Part shown: piece by piece, positions 21,831 to 32,200 of the stretch
How the letters are laid out: each line of letters opens with the position of its first letter
Position numbering within the stretch: position 1 is the stretch's first letter
Source: Lasiosphaeris hirsuta
Taxonomy: Eukaryota; Ascomycota; Sordariomycetes; Sordariales; Lasiosphaeriaceae
Length of the DNA stretch: 64,000 bases
Reading direction: 5' to 3'
NCBI GenBank assembly: GCA_030549175.1
Contig: JAUKUA010000006.1
Coordinates: 2,108,001 to 2,172,000, forward strand
The notes under the pieces: model-generated
Told to the model about the DNA's origin: nothing
The model's input: the letters and a program-made list of their open reading frames with translations, nothing else
Database searches by the model: none
Made by a program: the position numbers and the translations under genes

Positions 21831-22830
21831 TCTTAACAACTCGGCAATCCCACCCGCGCGGATCCAAGAACAACAATATGAGTTAACTCCTTTTTCTGTT
21901 CCACCATTCTCTTCTTCTCCCTCTCCGCCCACGACAAAGGAAGCGAGTGTTGTCGTTGAACCAAGGCTCCTGCTCAAATTGTGCCTGTCTTGACAGTCAT
22001 CCGTCAACACCGACATGAAGTCTAACATTGGAACCTTTCCAAAACTTGGTTACTGTTGATGTTGGGTCTTTCTTCATGGGCAAGCTTCGTCATCGATGGC
22101 TGTATTCCCTTGATCTGGTGTGCCGCCCTCGTCGAGATCTAAAACCGTCTTCATCTCGCCCTATCAATCTTGCACGATGCTCAAATTAGTATAGTCTCTG
22201 GTCCCTTCTTTGCTTCCGCTGCTATGGGATTTTCCATATCTTTCGTTGGTGGACTCCTCAAGATCGTCATATCGTAGGTGGGAGCGAATGACTGACGGCA
22301 GGCATCAAAGCTGTTTTCACCGTTGAAAACGAAAGTGGTACCCTTGAGCTTAGGCCTTATCGAGGGCCCTGTGGATTCGGGTATCGCGGCTTCCTTTATT
22401 AAGGAGGGAGGGTAGAAACCTTCCGTGGTTTCCTTTGTCGAGGACACGGATGGCTTGTTTGATTTGTTGTAACGTTCTTCAAGCCAGAAGATGGAGATAC
22501 CGTTCGAATCGCGTAGAAGAGTCAAGTTCTTTAAATTCGTGAATACTAGCAACTAGATGTCATACCCGCAAAAGAGGGCTCATAATGAGCCCAAGACAGA
22601 GAGCAGTGGGAGTTTTTGATGGATTGTATCCCATTCACTGGACCGTTCATCGCATATTTCCCGCACTAGCGACATTCAATGGCGGGCAGGTATTATTCAT
22701 GATCTACCCCATGGCTTCAACACACGACGACCGCCTTCTCACCGGAAAAAAAAAACAAGTATATATTGAACGTCTTCTCCCTCTTTTTTTTCCCTTCTCC
22801 GCAACTTCTTGACTCACCAACCATCGACCC
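21831..22830. other. No firm gene; minus-strand open frame 22552-22181
   Basis: A minus frame of about 123 codons lacks an ATG but has protein-like composition (LRDSNGISIFWLEERYNKSN, then KLKGTTFVFNGENSF). No domain recognised. It may be an exon or a relic. Confidence 0.25.
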
Positions 22831-22917
22831 TTGATCGGCGACCTGCAGACTCGGGACTACGGCAGACTTTTACCTATTCTAGAGCGAGACTCAAGCTTGG
22901 CACTTGTCATCGACAAT

Positions 22918-23470
22918 ATGAATAAGGTCCAGCCGACGACGCCAAAGTCAAAGGGCGCCGCGGGCCCTGGCCGGACGGCGCAGACATCGGAACCGAACGC
23001 TGGCACTGGCGCCGAAGTCCCGGTGCATCCCTACCTCCAGCCCGTCACCCCCATGGCGGGAGTCCAGTCCAGTCTCGACTTCACCGCGCCCCGGGGCCCG
23101 GGGCCCCATCGACCCGGCCAAGGTCTGCAAGCTCCAGGGTAGCGGAAACTTCCGCATCTGGAACTTCGGGCTCCTCAAGTGCCTGGAGTCACAGGGCTTG
23201 CTGGGTTTTGTCACTGGCCATGCCGAGAAGCCAGAGGACCCGGCGGAGGAAGCCACCTACAACAGGCACCGGGCTCTGGCTGCATACATCCTCAACGGCA
23301 CCATCACCGCCCAGAGCGTCATGCGGACCCCTATCGACAACGGATGGGACAACGTGGTTCAGGAGGACCCAAAATGGTCCTATGACAAGATCATCGAGGT
23401 CTTTACTGGCAAGACTGGGAAAGGCGAGGAGGACACGGCAGCTGGGAGAACAGCTGGGAGAAGTAGCTAG
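22918..23470 (+). mobile_element. Gag-like retrotransposon fragment, two frames
   Basis: Frame one starts MNKVQPTTPKSK and runs through a Pro/Gly-rich region to about 23100. In a run of C and G (CCCCGGGGCCCGGGGCCCC) the reading must change frame to PIDPAKVCKLQGSGNFRIWN. That is followed by LLKCLESQGLLGFVTG, ALAAYILNGTI and DKIIEVFTGKTGKGEE, ending in a stop at 23470. The L-G--N-R-W pattern and the short helical layout recall Ty1/copia-type gag polyproteins in fungi. No protease, integrase or reverse transcriptase follows. It is probably a dead fragment, or a domesticated gag-like gene if the frame change is a sequencing error. Confidence 0.35.
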
Positions 23471-23853
23471 GAAGGAGATGGTCGTGGGGTTCATTGCGGG
23501 TCAGAGGTTGGAGGAGGGCTCTCCACGGGAGAGAGAGAAGGTCGTAATCGCCTAGAAATACACCCACTGCAATTTATGATTGCCTAAGCCACCTTGCACA
23601 AAAAAACAATAGCTCCTTTCAGCTCCAGGGTGAACTTATCTGGGCATCATCACCACCAATTGCTTGCTCATCGTAACCGTTGAACGAATAGGTTTGTGCT
23701 ATCCAGAACATGTGATAACTAGCTCTCTTTCTCTGAGAGACAGGACTTCAGTCAGGTAGCTTATGCCCCGACGCTCATGTGGTGGTAGCTCAAGTAGCGA
23801 GCGGTATTCTCCCCGGAAAACTCTCCCGCACGTGAGGCAAGTTTGGTAGCCAG
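23471..23853. other. Intergenic, no gene seen
   Basis: No coding or repeat signal recognised between the gag-like fragment and the HET gene. Confidence 0.45.
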
Positions 23854-26233
23854 TTATTCAATAGAGAAAGACTTTCTTCCTGGCCCATGTGCAAAACTCT
23901 CCGTAGCTTGAAATACGGCTGGATTTATCGTCTCGCCGCTTGTATGAAATATGGTCGCGACCCCAACTCTACTTACCAGCTCCGCAGCGTTGAAAGCGCA
24001 TAGCGTAGAAGCAAGGGATGTCGTGGCCTTGATTGCCAGAAGTAGTCCTGACGGATGCTGTTCGTTTGAGACATGGAGGTAAAAGAAGGGGGAACCGGAA
24101 CGCAGGACGTCATCTCGATTATCCAGGTCCAGCACCCCATGCGCGAATATCTGACCGTCGAAACCCAGGATGTCGTAGGGGAAGCCCGCGCGTTTCCAGT
24201 TGAGCTCGTCAACCCGCTTCACCACGGCGACGGGCCGGTAGCTTCCCTGCACCCGGCATAGTTCCCCGCTGGAGCCAGACTTGGGGGGACCTCTAGGGCG
24301 GCAGCCGGCAGGTCACCAGACCGGGATCCCCTCCTGAATCCAATAGCAGCATCCAAAGACGCCCAAGACCAGCTGGGGGCACGGCCTGGTACCCTCCGAG
24401 GGATTCCACTTTCTACGTACCAGAGTAGCTGATTCGCAATGTCGCCGTACCACACTCCCGAGGCCGACAAGTAGTCGCGCGGATCAGGCAACCTGCTTTG
24501 CATCTCGCTTGCGATGCTCTGGATTGCCGTGAGCTTGTCTGACGCCATTGTCAATCTCCTCCGGCTGTACCCAATCAGAGCTCTCCTCCAAAGGTTGTAC
24601 CATTCCTTCGAATCTTGGCTGGTTGTGTCCAAGGCTCGTGGCCAAAGCAAGAAGGGGTCTGACGCCTGGGTCTGTTCGGGCTCGTTTTCTTCTGATGCCA
24701 AGCGGCCTCTGCACTCAAAGTACATCTTGTTGCGGCAGAAGTGGATTGAGCGAGTCGACAGAGCCCGTTCCTGCATAGTCCAGCCTCGGGTGTTCCACTC
24801 GGAGCCGTCGACGTCGCCGTGGCGTAGCCCGTTCTGGTCATCGTCAACCGGCGTCACGATGAGGGAGCGAGGTTCGTCAGCTGTCCCGTACTGAATCTTC
24901 ACAGCTGGAACAACCGAAAGGTCCCGAGCTAGGAAACCGTCATGCGAAGATGTGGCGGAAGTTCTGCACGACGTGCAAGGTCAGACACCAGCATTGGTTA
25001 CAAAGCAATAGCAATCAATGTCACTCACGCAACAATCGTCAGTTCAGCATTCCTATATATCTTGTGCATCATCTGAGCTTCTCTCTCCCAGTCTTCTTTG
25101 CTGTCCTGAATGATGCAGAGAGAGTCGATCCATATGTATCGTATTCCTAGCCTCTGACAGGTGAGGGCGGCATCGGCAAAGTTCTGCGGTAGCCTCCGAA
25201 GGGGTATTTCCTGCATGAGGCTGTCGTAATTGAACTTCATGGCCTGCAAAGGGGGTGCTTCCACGACATCGCCCCACATGTGGCTGAGAGCCGCATACGG
25301 AGCATTGTTGGCTGACAAGTTCTTTGTCTCGACCACTCGGGGCAGCCGAGACTCGGCATAGGTTCCGACATCTAGAAGTCGCGTCGGTAGCCAGGCGGAG
25401 GGAGGGAGGCGGCAGGACTCGTGGCTCGACCTGCAGTTGATCAGCCACGAATGCATCATGTCGATATTCTCGTCGGACAGGGCTTCCCGACTGGGTAGTC
25501 TCCTCCGAGAAGTTTCCTGATTAGAGTCAAGGTCTAGACCTTTTCGTTTAGCGCAGCCTCCGGACCGACGTCGAACATGTGCCCCAAGATCACGGGAGAA
25601 AGCACCCACCAACAGAGTCGAAGGCTTTGAAGCGAATGATCTGGCTGATCTCGTTGTGGAGCGATGAGCCCTCATCCCCCGCCTCTGGTGTCACTGGGCC
25701 GAACTCAAGCCCCACGCCAGTCACCATGCCCCCCATTTGTGCTGGGTCTGCTGGACTTTCTTCCAAAGCCCCAACCAGACGATCGAAAGTGAATTTGAGG
25801 TTGAAGACTCTCACCCTTCCATCCCACGGCGTCTCGAGAAGGTCTACCAACGAAGGGTCGTCCTCAGACAGAGGACCGAAGCCCCATTCTTCCATGGGGC
25901 GAACCGCCCAGTTCTTGCGTATCTCGCTCCGAATCATCCAGCACAAGCTGTTTGCCACAACGTCAACATGCAAACGGTGACAATGTGCGCGCATCTGGAG
26001 AGCGCTCACCCGCATCCCGCCTCCGCCGAGGCCTTGAGAAGCGGAAATTCTGGATACGTGTCGATGAACTCATAGCTTGTTGCGATGATATCGCGGTGAG
26101 CCCTTGCGCGGTCGGGCACGGCGAGTCTGCAAGCGACGCAGGTCTTGAGGGCTGGCGCAGTGGCGGCGCTGGCGAAATTGTGCTTTACGGGCAGCGGTTT
26201 GATCAAGTGTCGATAGGTCCAAGTCGGCTCCAT
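23854..26233 (-). CDS. HET-domain protein (heterokaryon incompatibility)
   Basis: Large HET-domain protein of roughly 700 residues. Exon 1 is 26233-26010 and ends EAGCG. It splices to 25947 (LCWMIRSE), a standard N-terminal pre-HET block. A second intron lies between about 25609 and 25530 with several possible splice sites. The HET core follows: YAALSHMWGD, LPQNFADAALTCQRLGIRYIWIDSLCIIQDS, WEREAQMMHKIYRNAELTIVA. A 65-base intron (25028-24964) leads to TRGWTMQERALSTRSIHFC. Near 24290-24250 the frame changes. Either a 44-base intron with a weak GTCCCC donor is removed, giving LEGSYRPVAVVKRV, or the gene is frameshifted. The last segment ends at 23854. HET proteins control non-self recognition between hyphae; the allelic partner is not visible. 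Confidence 0.8.
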
Positions 26234-26514
26234 GGCGTGAGCTCCGCCGACGGTTCAGCTGAGTCGGCTTGAGTTAGTCGAATTATCGGTTCAAAGAGTT
26301 TGCATCTGTTTGGGGAACTGCCAGTGGCGTTGCGGCCTGATGTGATTGCCCCAAAGTTGATTCTGCGGGCTGATTGCCGGTCACAAGCTATTGGTAAAGC
26401 TTGGGCAATGCCTGCCTAATAATTTAATTTTTGGCCGGGCCTCCAGGCCTGCGCGTCTGCCTGGTTCGCACTGCCTGGCCTCGATGACTTGTCGACAGCA
26501 GCGCTGACAAAAAT

Positions 26515-27190
26515 ATATGAGTGCGCATCGTTGCACGATGAGAAAGCGTCTTTTTGCACTATAACCCCCCATACATAACCCTGGCATAACCCTGAAAACG
26601 GCAGAAAGAGTACTGCAAGCAAGCCACACCACTGCCAACCTACTGAATGCCCGCCACATGCAACGCCGGCCTGCATGCCGATTGTAAGGCCGGCCCGCAC
26701 CGATTGCCCGCCACTTGCAAGGCTGGTCTGCGTGCCGACCGCGAGATTCAACCGGCGGGGTAATTGGCGGGGTAATTGGCACGCAGGCCCTGCAAGTGGT
26801 GGGCAGTCAATTGTCATGCGCCCGACCGATAGGCAGTTGAATCACTCAATTGAATCGCTCAATTGAATCGCTCAATTGGCATGCGCCCGACCGGTAGGCA
26901 GTTGCAGGGCAATTGAATCTCGCGATCGGCACGCAGGCCAGCCTTGCAAGTGGTGGGCAGCCGGATCGCCGGCTTACAAGGCTGCAAGTGGTGGCCTTCC
27001 ATGCCGGCGGTGCCGACTATGTGTGTGTGTGGCCATCACCACCTTTTTTGCTGACGGCCTTTGACGGCCGTTTACAGGCCTTGCCACCTGTGGCTAGAAG
27101 GCGGTGTGTGGAAAACAGGGGGTGGGGGATGTATATAGTGCCAAAAGACGCTTTCTCATCGTGCAACGATGCGCACTCAAATATATACTA
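26515..27190. mobile_element. Foldback (MITE-like) element with long inverted repeats
   Basis: About 45 bases at 26521-26566 (containing GCATCGTTGCACGATGAGAA) recur as the reverse complement at about 27135-27184 with one or two differences. Inside, the arms continue: 26708-26752 pairs with about 26913-26960, both holding the TTGAATCTCGCG-TCGGCACGCAG and GCCTTGCAAGTGG stretch. The centre has CAATTGAATCGCT tandem copies (about 26840-26880). No open reading frame is supported. Size and symmetry fit a non-autonomous DNA element. Target-site duplication not established. Confidence 0.6.
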
Positions 27191-27250
27191 CCCTGGTCAG
27201 GCTGGTAAAGATCGATAAGTCTATCACCCATTTTCGATACAAATGCATCG

Positions 27251-27870
27251 ATGGCTCCGTATCCGTACCGCCAACTCAATACACCCGCAGGAGACCCGGA
27301 TCCTCACCATATTCCCCGGCGATACCAATGGCGCTCTAGTATGTAGCCTCTCGCATACTGGCATCGAACTATGATGGCGATCGGCGTGTCAAGGTGCGCG
27401 AGCTGCTCGGGGACGCGGGCCTGGACCACGTCTACATCGCGTACGGGGGCGCCCTGCCGGACGGCAGCATCACCTGCGACGGGGTGGAAATGACGGTGGG
27501 CGGCGAGCTGCTTCGGGCGCTGAAGCGGATGCGCGACGAATCCGAGCCGCGGCGCATCTAGGTCGACGCCCTGTGCATCAACTAGGGCGATGTGCAGGAG
27601 TGGAACGATCATGTCAAGGTAATGGGGAGCATCTTTGCGAACGCCGCCGTCTAACCCTTCCTCCTTCGCGGCCTGAGATGCAACGCCGCAGGCGACACGT
27701 CGCCCAAATTCCAGCTCGATACTACTAGCGCCACCAGCAACCAGGCCGGCGGCCCTCGTCTCCGAGTTTTTGGCCGTCTCCTAGACACAGTACGAGTACT
27801 TGACGACAAGGCCGAGATCCCGACAAGCCCGTACGCGGCCGCTTGATGGAACAGACAGACCCTACTGGTA
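27251..27870 (+). pseudogene. Decayed HET-domain gene
   Basis: The plus strand encodes YRQLNTPAGD, then in another frame VRELLGDAGLDHVYIAYGG, MTVGGELLRALKRMRDESEPRRI, VDALCIN, GDVQEWNDHVKVMGSIFANAAV. This is the start of a canonical HET domain. In-frame stops interrupt it at 27559 (where W is expected in RRxWVDALCIN), 27583 (where Q is expected after CIN) and 27652. TGG-to-TAG and CAG-to-TAG changes are transitions of the kind RIP makes. At least one frameshift precedes them. Clearly dead, and too different from the minus-strand HET gene next door to be a recent copy. Confidence 0.75.
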
Positions 27871-28084
27871 CATGTCAACAATCCCAACCCGGTATTGGAA
27901 TTTCACTAGTGCTTTGCCGCTGGGGCTGCAGGATGCGCTGGAGCAGTGGGAGCCAATTCCCGGTGACGCCTTTCCGTTGACCGCCGAGGGCATGCGGAGC
28001 CAGCCGACAGACCATCTTGACTACTGGTATTTTTTCGCCGGCATGACGATGATGGAGGACATGACCGAAGTTTGGGTCCAGCGG

Positions 28085-28156
28085 CCAGTTTCTTTTTTTT
28101 TTCTTTCTTTTTTTTCTTTCTTTTTTTTTCTTTCTTTTTTTTTCTTTCTTTTTTAT
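28085..28156. repeat. Polypyrimidine microsatellite (T-run/C)
   Basis: Runs of 3-10 T separated by single C for about 70 bases, interrupting a plus frame that begins near 27900 (DALEQWEPIPGDAFPLTAEG). That frame may be a relic of the neighbouring HET pseudogene or of another gene. Confidence 0.8.
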
Positions 28157-29502
28157 TGAGGGACCTCGGCATGTTTCCGAGGTGCGTCGGGTGCCTTCTG
28201 ACCGAGAACAACCGGCGGATGGCTCGCCAGATCTATCAGGAGGACACAACTGGTAGTCCTCCATACCTGGCCATGTATAACAATGTAACAATACGATACG
28301 TCTTTCGCGAATATCACCATTGAAATGCCAGCGATGCCTCCCTATTCGATTTAAAGGCCTTCGCCCGTTCCTAAAGATGCCTTTCCTAGCTTTCGAGAGA
28401 CCTCTGCTAGACAGGTAGGAGGGGCCCCGACCAGATCTTCACAGCCCCTCGTTATACATCTTGTGTTCCCTTAGAATGTCGGAATAGACCTTGCCCTCAT
28501 TGTTGCGTATATTTGTCCTTGCACCACGCAATCGTAAGTCCTTAATCACTCACAGCTGGGATCCGCCTGATCAAGGGTTGACCCGTCGAGATATCGATGA
28601 CTGGCTGGAACGCCTCGACGCCAGCCCCCTGGAGGAATTGAAAGGCCCATTGACCGTATTGACCGAAACACGGTCAATGTCACAACCACCGTCCCCCATA
28701 AAGTCGAAGGATACAAATCCTCATCTTCCCGTCACATCGTCGAACCTTTCCGTAGGGTCAATTTATACTATGAAGGAGAATCAGAAGTTATAAGCGGGAA
28801 AGGGAGCACACAGATTATAAACGCTCTAATTTGTAATAGGAATTACTCGTAGGTACATAGAAGCCAAGGACCCAACTAGACATCTCTATCCCCTTCTAGC
28901 TCTTCATTAAGTGACCTTGGGTAAGTACTGTGTAATGATGAACATGGTTTCAAAGCGAAGGCGTAAGAAATATAGCACCTTACCTCGTCTTTGTCTTGGC
29001 ATACTGTGGACCTTGAACCCACTGTTATGGGGATGATGATAACTCTGGAGGCGCTAAAATTTCCAGCGCCATTCAATCTTAATCGCCCTTCCCTCTTCTT
29101 TCTTCCCTCTTCCCTCTCTAGCAATATTTCCCTCTCTAGCAAAATTTCTGCTGCAGCCAGAATTTGAGTCGCCAAACTTCCTCCACTTGCGGGATCACTA
29201 CTGGGAAGTGAACTGTCGGTGCTCTATGACTACGATCGTCAACCCACCACACACCACACCCCTCCATTCACCCCACCTCCCATAGCCGTACCCATCACGA
29301 CATAGTCCTACAACCAGGTAATGACAATATCCTTACTTGATTTTGTATTCTCAACTGACATGTTCTAGATGGCAGAGCTAAACAAGCTTGTCGATGGTGG
29401 TGTGCACAGGGAATGTCTCTCCCGTACCCCGACAAAGAACGTGGGACTTTGCCATACAGGTTGCTCTGCAAGAGCGCCAGCGCTCCAACGATTGACAAGA
29501 TT
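28157..29502. other. No firm gene; possible exon 28491-28793
   Basis: A plus frame near 28550-28793 reads SWDPPDQGLTRRDIDDWLER and then Ser/Thr/Pro-rich sequence ending at a TAA. It has protein-like composition but no recognised domain or start. Nothing else seen. Confidence 0.3.
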
Positions 29503-30693
29503 CTAACCTCTTCTAATGCTGTAGGTAAGAAATCTATTGTGCCCAAGAAGATCATGACTACCAGGGTTGTCCCTATCCCTCTCCTCCTCCTCCTCCTCCT
29601 TCAGGTCAGCGCCCAGCAGAGCGACCAGCTCGTAGGCCTTCTTCCGCGCGTAGTCCTGGGCGTTACGAATAAGCTCACGACCCCTGTTAGGATACGAGAG
29701 CAGGCTGCCTTGGGCTACCAGGTTCTGGTAGTACTGTCCGCCCTCACAGTAGTGGGCAGATACCTCGACTAGTTGGCCGTCGGTTACGCAGGTCAAGACG
29801 GCCGTTTCCTCGGCCGTCCTATCGATGGCGAGTGCAGCGGCGGCGGTACCGTTTCGCGTGTCGGCCTTAGCTTGAGCGAGCGCCCGGTCCCGCGCGTTGA
29901 CCAAGACAGCACCGCCATAAGCAGCTTGGGAGACGGCCTGGTCAAAGTCGCCGTCGGTCCGCTTGAACTCGGCAGCGAAGTGGCAGAACGCGAGAGAGCA
30001 TTTGTCATGGAGTCGGTGGTCGTGCAGGGGGCTTGGGAGGATCTCCGTCTTGAGACCCTCTAGGAGATCGGGTTGGGGATCCGACAGGTTATAGTTAAAA
30101 CCCTGCTGGGGGATCCGGGTGATGGCTCGGCTGTTTGATTGATCGTACTGCTCATCGCTATCACAATACTCCTTGAAGATCTTGGACTCGATCAAGGACG
30201 ATACTCGTCGTTCGTTAAAGGATTTGGATACCGCCTTGCAATAGGCCCGGTGTGCACGTTTAGATGGCTGGGTGCTGCCGCGGCGCTGGGCGAGATACTC
30301 TTGGACGGCGCCGAGGTCGCCACGACACGGCGGATGAGAGGCGGTGCGGTCTAGGATGCCGTTTTCGTAGGCCTGCTGTTGAAACTCGGACTTTGTGGTA
30401 CAGATGGTCATCCTGTCGCTGTCGTGCTCAAAGAGGTAGGCGCTGTTGGTGGTGGTGGTGGTGGTGGTGGTGGTGGTGGTGGTGGTGTCGGGCTTGCCGT
30501 AGAGAGCGTCGAGGCGAGCCAGGTTCTTTCGTGTGAGCGGGAGAGGTGGCTGATCGGGTTCCTTGGGCTCGGCCATGTTTGTCAGGAGAGGCGGCTTATT
30601 GACATTGGCATCAGCCATGGGAGTGTTGTCTTCGGCCATAGGCTTGGCCGTCTCCCCGGCTGCGGAGTCGTTCTTAAACGCGGTGGCAGCCAT
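29503..30693 (-). CDS. Uncharacterised fungal protein, PD-(D/E)XK nuclease-like core
   Basis: Intronless 396-residue frame with an ATG at 30693. A low-complexity N-terminus includes 13 consecutive Thr encoded by an ACC microsatellite. The ordered part starts near residue 100 (YENGILD), passes GFNYNLSDPQPDLLEGL, and then CHFAAEFKRTDGDFDQAVSQAAYGGA. A C-terminal VLTCVTDGQLVEVSAHYC and RNAQDYARKKAYELVALLG follow, ending in a Glu-rich stretch. The pattern (QPD-EGL, then E-K-----A--QA-YDGA, then TDG-----AHY, then RNAQDYAR) matches a widespread family of fungal proteins of unknown function, as I remember it. The Asp of QPD and E-x-K of AEFKR are spaced like a PD-(D/E)XK restriction-like fold, so nuclease ancestry is an inference. 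It sits alone in an accessory, repeat-rich stretch. Confidence 0.7.
   Translation of the reverse strand: MAATAFKNDSAAGETAKPMAEDNTPMADANVNKPPLLTNMAEPKEPDQPPLPLTRKNLARLDALYGKPDTTTTTTTTTTTTTNSAYLFEHDSDRMTICTTKSEFQQQAYENGILDRTASHPPCRGDLGAVQEYLAQRRGSTQPSKRAHRAYCKAVSKSFNERRVSSLIESKIFKEYCDSDEQYDQSNSRAITRIPQQGFNYNLSDPQPDLLEGLKTEILPSPLHDHRLHDKCSLAFCHFAAEFKRTDGDFDQAVSQAAYGGAVLVNARDRALAQAKADTRNGTAAAALAIDRTAEETAVLTCVTDGQLVEVSAHYCEGGQYYQNLVAQGSLLSYPNRGRELIRNAQDYARKKAYELVALLGADLKEEEEEERDRDNPGSHDLLGHNRFLTYSIRRG
30448..30486. repeat. GGT microsatellite inside a CDS (Thr run)
   Basis: About 13 perfect GGT units on the plus strand, encoding the poly-Thr run of the minus-strand gene. Likely length-variable between strains. 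Confidence 0.9.
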
Positions 30694-30819
30694 GGTGAGA
30701 CGCAGGTGGGGAGAGGGAGTGATGAGAATTGGTGGCAGCCATGGTGAAACAGGCGATGAAGAGAGAGAGAGAGGATAATGGAGTCGTGGGAAGAGAGAAA
30801 TGACAGTGGAGTCGTGTAA

Positions 30820-30855
<36 letters not shown>
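30683..30855. repeat. Duplicated start-codon segment and GA-rich promoter
   Basis: GGTGGCAGCCATGGTGA occurs twice, once at the real start (about 30683) and again about 48 bases upstream (about 30731). GAGA tracts at about 30756-30772 and 30821-30850 follow. GA-rich tracts are common in fungal promoters. Confidence 0.5.
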
Positions 30856-30857
<2 letters not shown>

Positions 30858-30977
30858 AGATGACAAGGGAGTCAGGACAAAGAAAGGCGGAGCGTGAGCG
30901 CTGGCCAGAGTTTTGGAGAAGCGCGGCTGGTAGGCAGATAATTGGCCTCCTACGGCGAGCCCTGTTCCACCAGCCGG

Positions 30978-31113
30978 CATAAGGTGATGACCCTGTGATT
31001 TTTTAGGAGCTTAGTTTTGTCATTTTTTTTTCTTCCCACAAGCGCGACAAGGTGATAACCCTGTGATTTTCAAGAGGCTAGCCTTGTCATTTTCCCCACA
31101 AGCGGTCGCGTCA
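30978..31113. repeat. Two tandem units of about 68 bases
   Basis: AAGGTGATGACCCTGTGATTTT ... TTGTCATTTT ... CCCACAAGCG is followed at once by a diverged second copy (AAGGTGATAACCCTGTGATTTT ... CCCCACAAGCG). Each unit is imperfectly palindromic (CAAGGTGAT with the TTGTCATTT side). Role unknown. Confidence 0.6.
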
Positions 31114-31539
31114 GGTACTGCGACCAGGAGAAGCTATGAGCAGAATGCTGACCATGGCTCGAGGCCAGCAGCGAGACGAGTAGCGGGTAAGACATGAGAT
31201 GCAAGCATCCAAGACGTTCGACAAGAGCCGGACCGCTTGCACTCGATCTACATACGGCCTCTGGGGTACCGACGTCTCGAAACGAAACACGGAGGTGACG
31301 ACATGTTTGCGGTCACTGCCTGCTTTGTAGTTACTGCGAGAGGGAGCATGGATTATTCGTCTATCACTTTCGAAATTTTGTCAATTGCGGCTATTGTCTC
31401 TCGCCAATGTTGCCGTCGTCGACCCCTGCCAACCACACCACCCCTCGCCGCTTTTGCTCAGGCACTTGCCAGGAGGACATCAGTGAAGTGACTGAAACAA
31501 GTTTAGACTGCCTAGACTTCCGGGAATGAAAATTGGCAA

Positions 31540-32170
31540 CCTTTCGCGAGAGGGAGGCCTAAGTAATGACCAGGTCCAAAACTAGGACCGCCGAGGAACC
31601 TATAAATACTTAGCTACCCAGCTTAAAAAAAAATTACTCGTAGAGCCCATTTCATGGCTAAGTTTACTATTAGCTTCCTCTGATATTCTCAAAACCTTAC
31701 TTTGTTTAATAACAGATTTTAGTTCGGCTCGACATGACTTTTACCTCGGACCGACTACTTACCATATCAGGTCCTTATCAAGTGCCTACAGAAGTGGACG
31801 TTCCTGTATAGACACGGGATATCTTTGTGGCTTGTGGTAGCCTAGTTACGGGGGGTGGTGCCGGGGGTGTTGGTACGTTGTCTAGGGTATCGTCCTTAAT
31901 GGTTACTTGTCGTGATTACCATGCCCTAGGTGTTATTATGAGGACCTAGATACTGGTTAGAGAAGAGGACGTAGGAAGGTATTTAGGGTAAGGTTCGACC
32001 TCCTCTCTAAGGAGAAATATGTATATAGCTTAGGGGGACTTGATATCTCTGTACGAATACCAGTGAATATATACTTAGGTCGTTGTAGTTCTGAGATATA
32101 CCCGTTTCTCTTGAGTCCTTAGATATTAAAGTTTAGTTTGTGTGATTAAGTTCTCGTAGTTAAGTCTAAA
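31540..32170. repeat. TA-rich decayed block
   Basis: Dense in TTA/TAG/TAT with no open frame and a sharp boundary to GC-rich sequence near 32180. Resembles the block at 21240-21830 in character. Likely a RIP-altered repeat. Confidence 0.45.
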
Positions 32171-32200
32171 GTTTGACATGGGGCTTACCAAGTCACAGAT

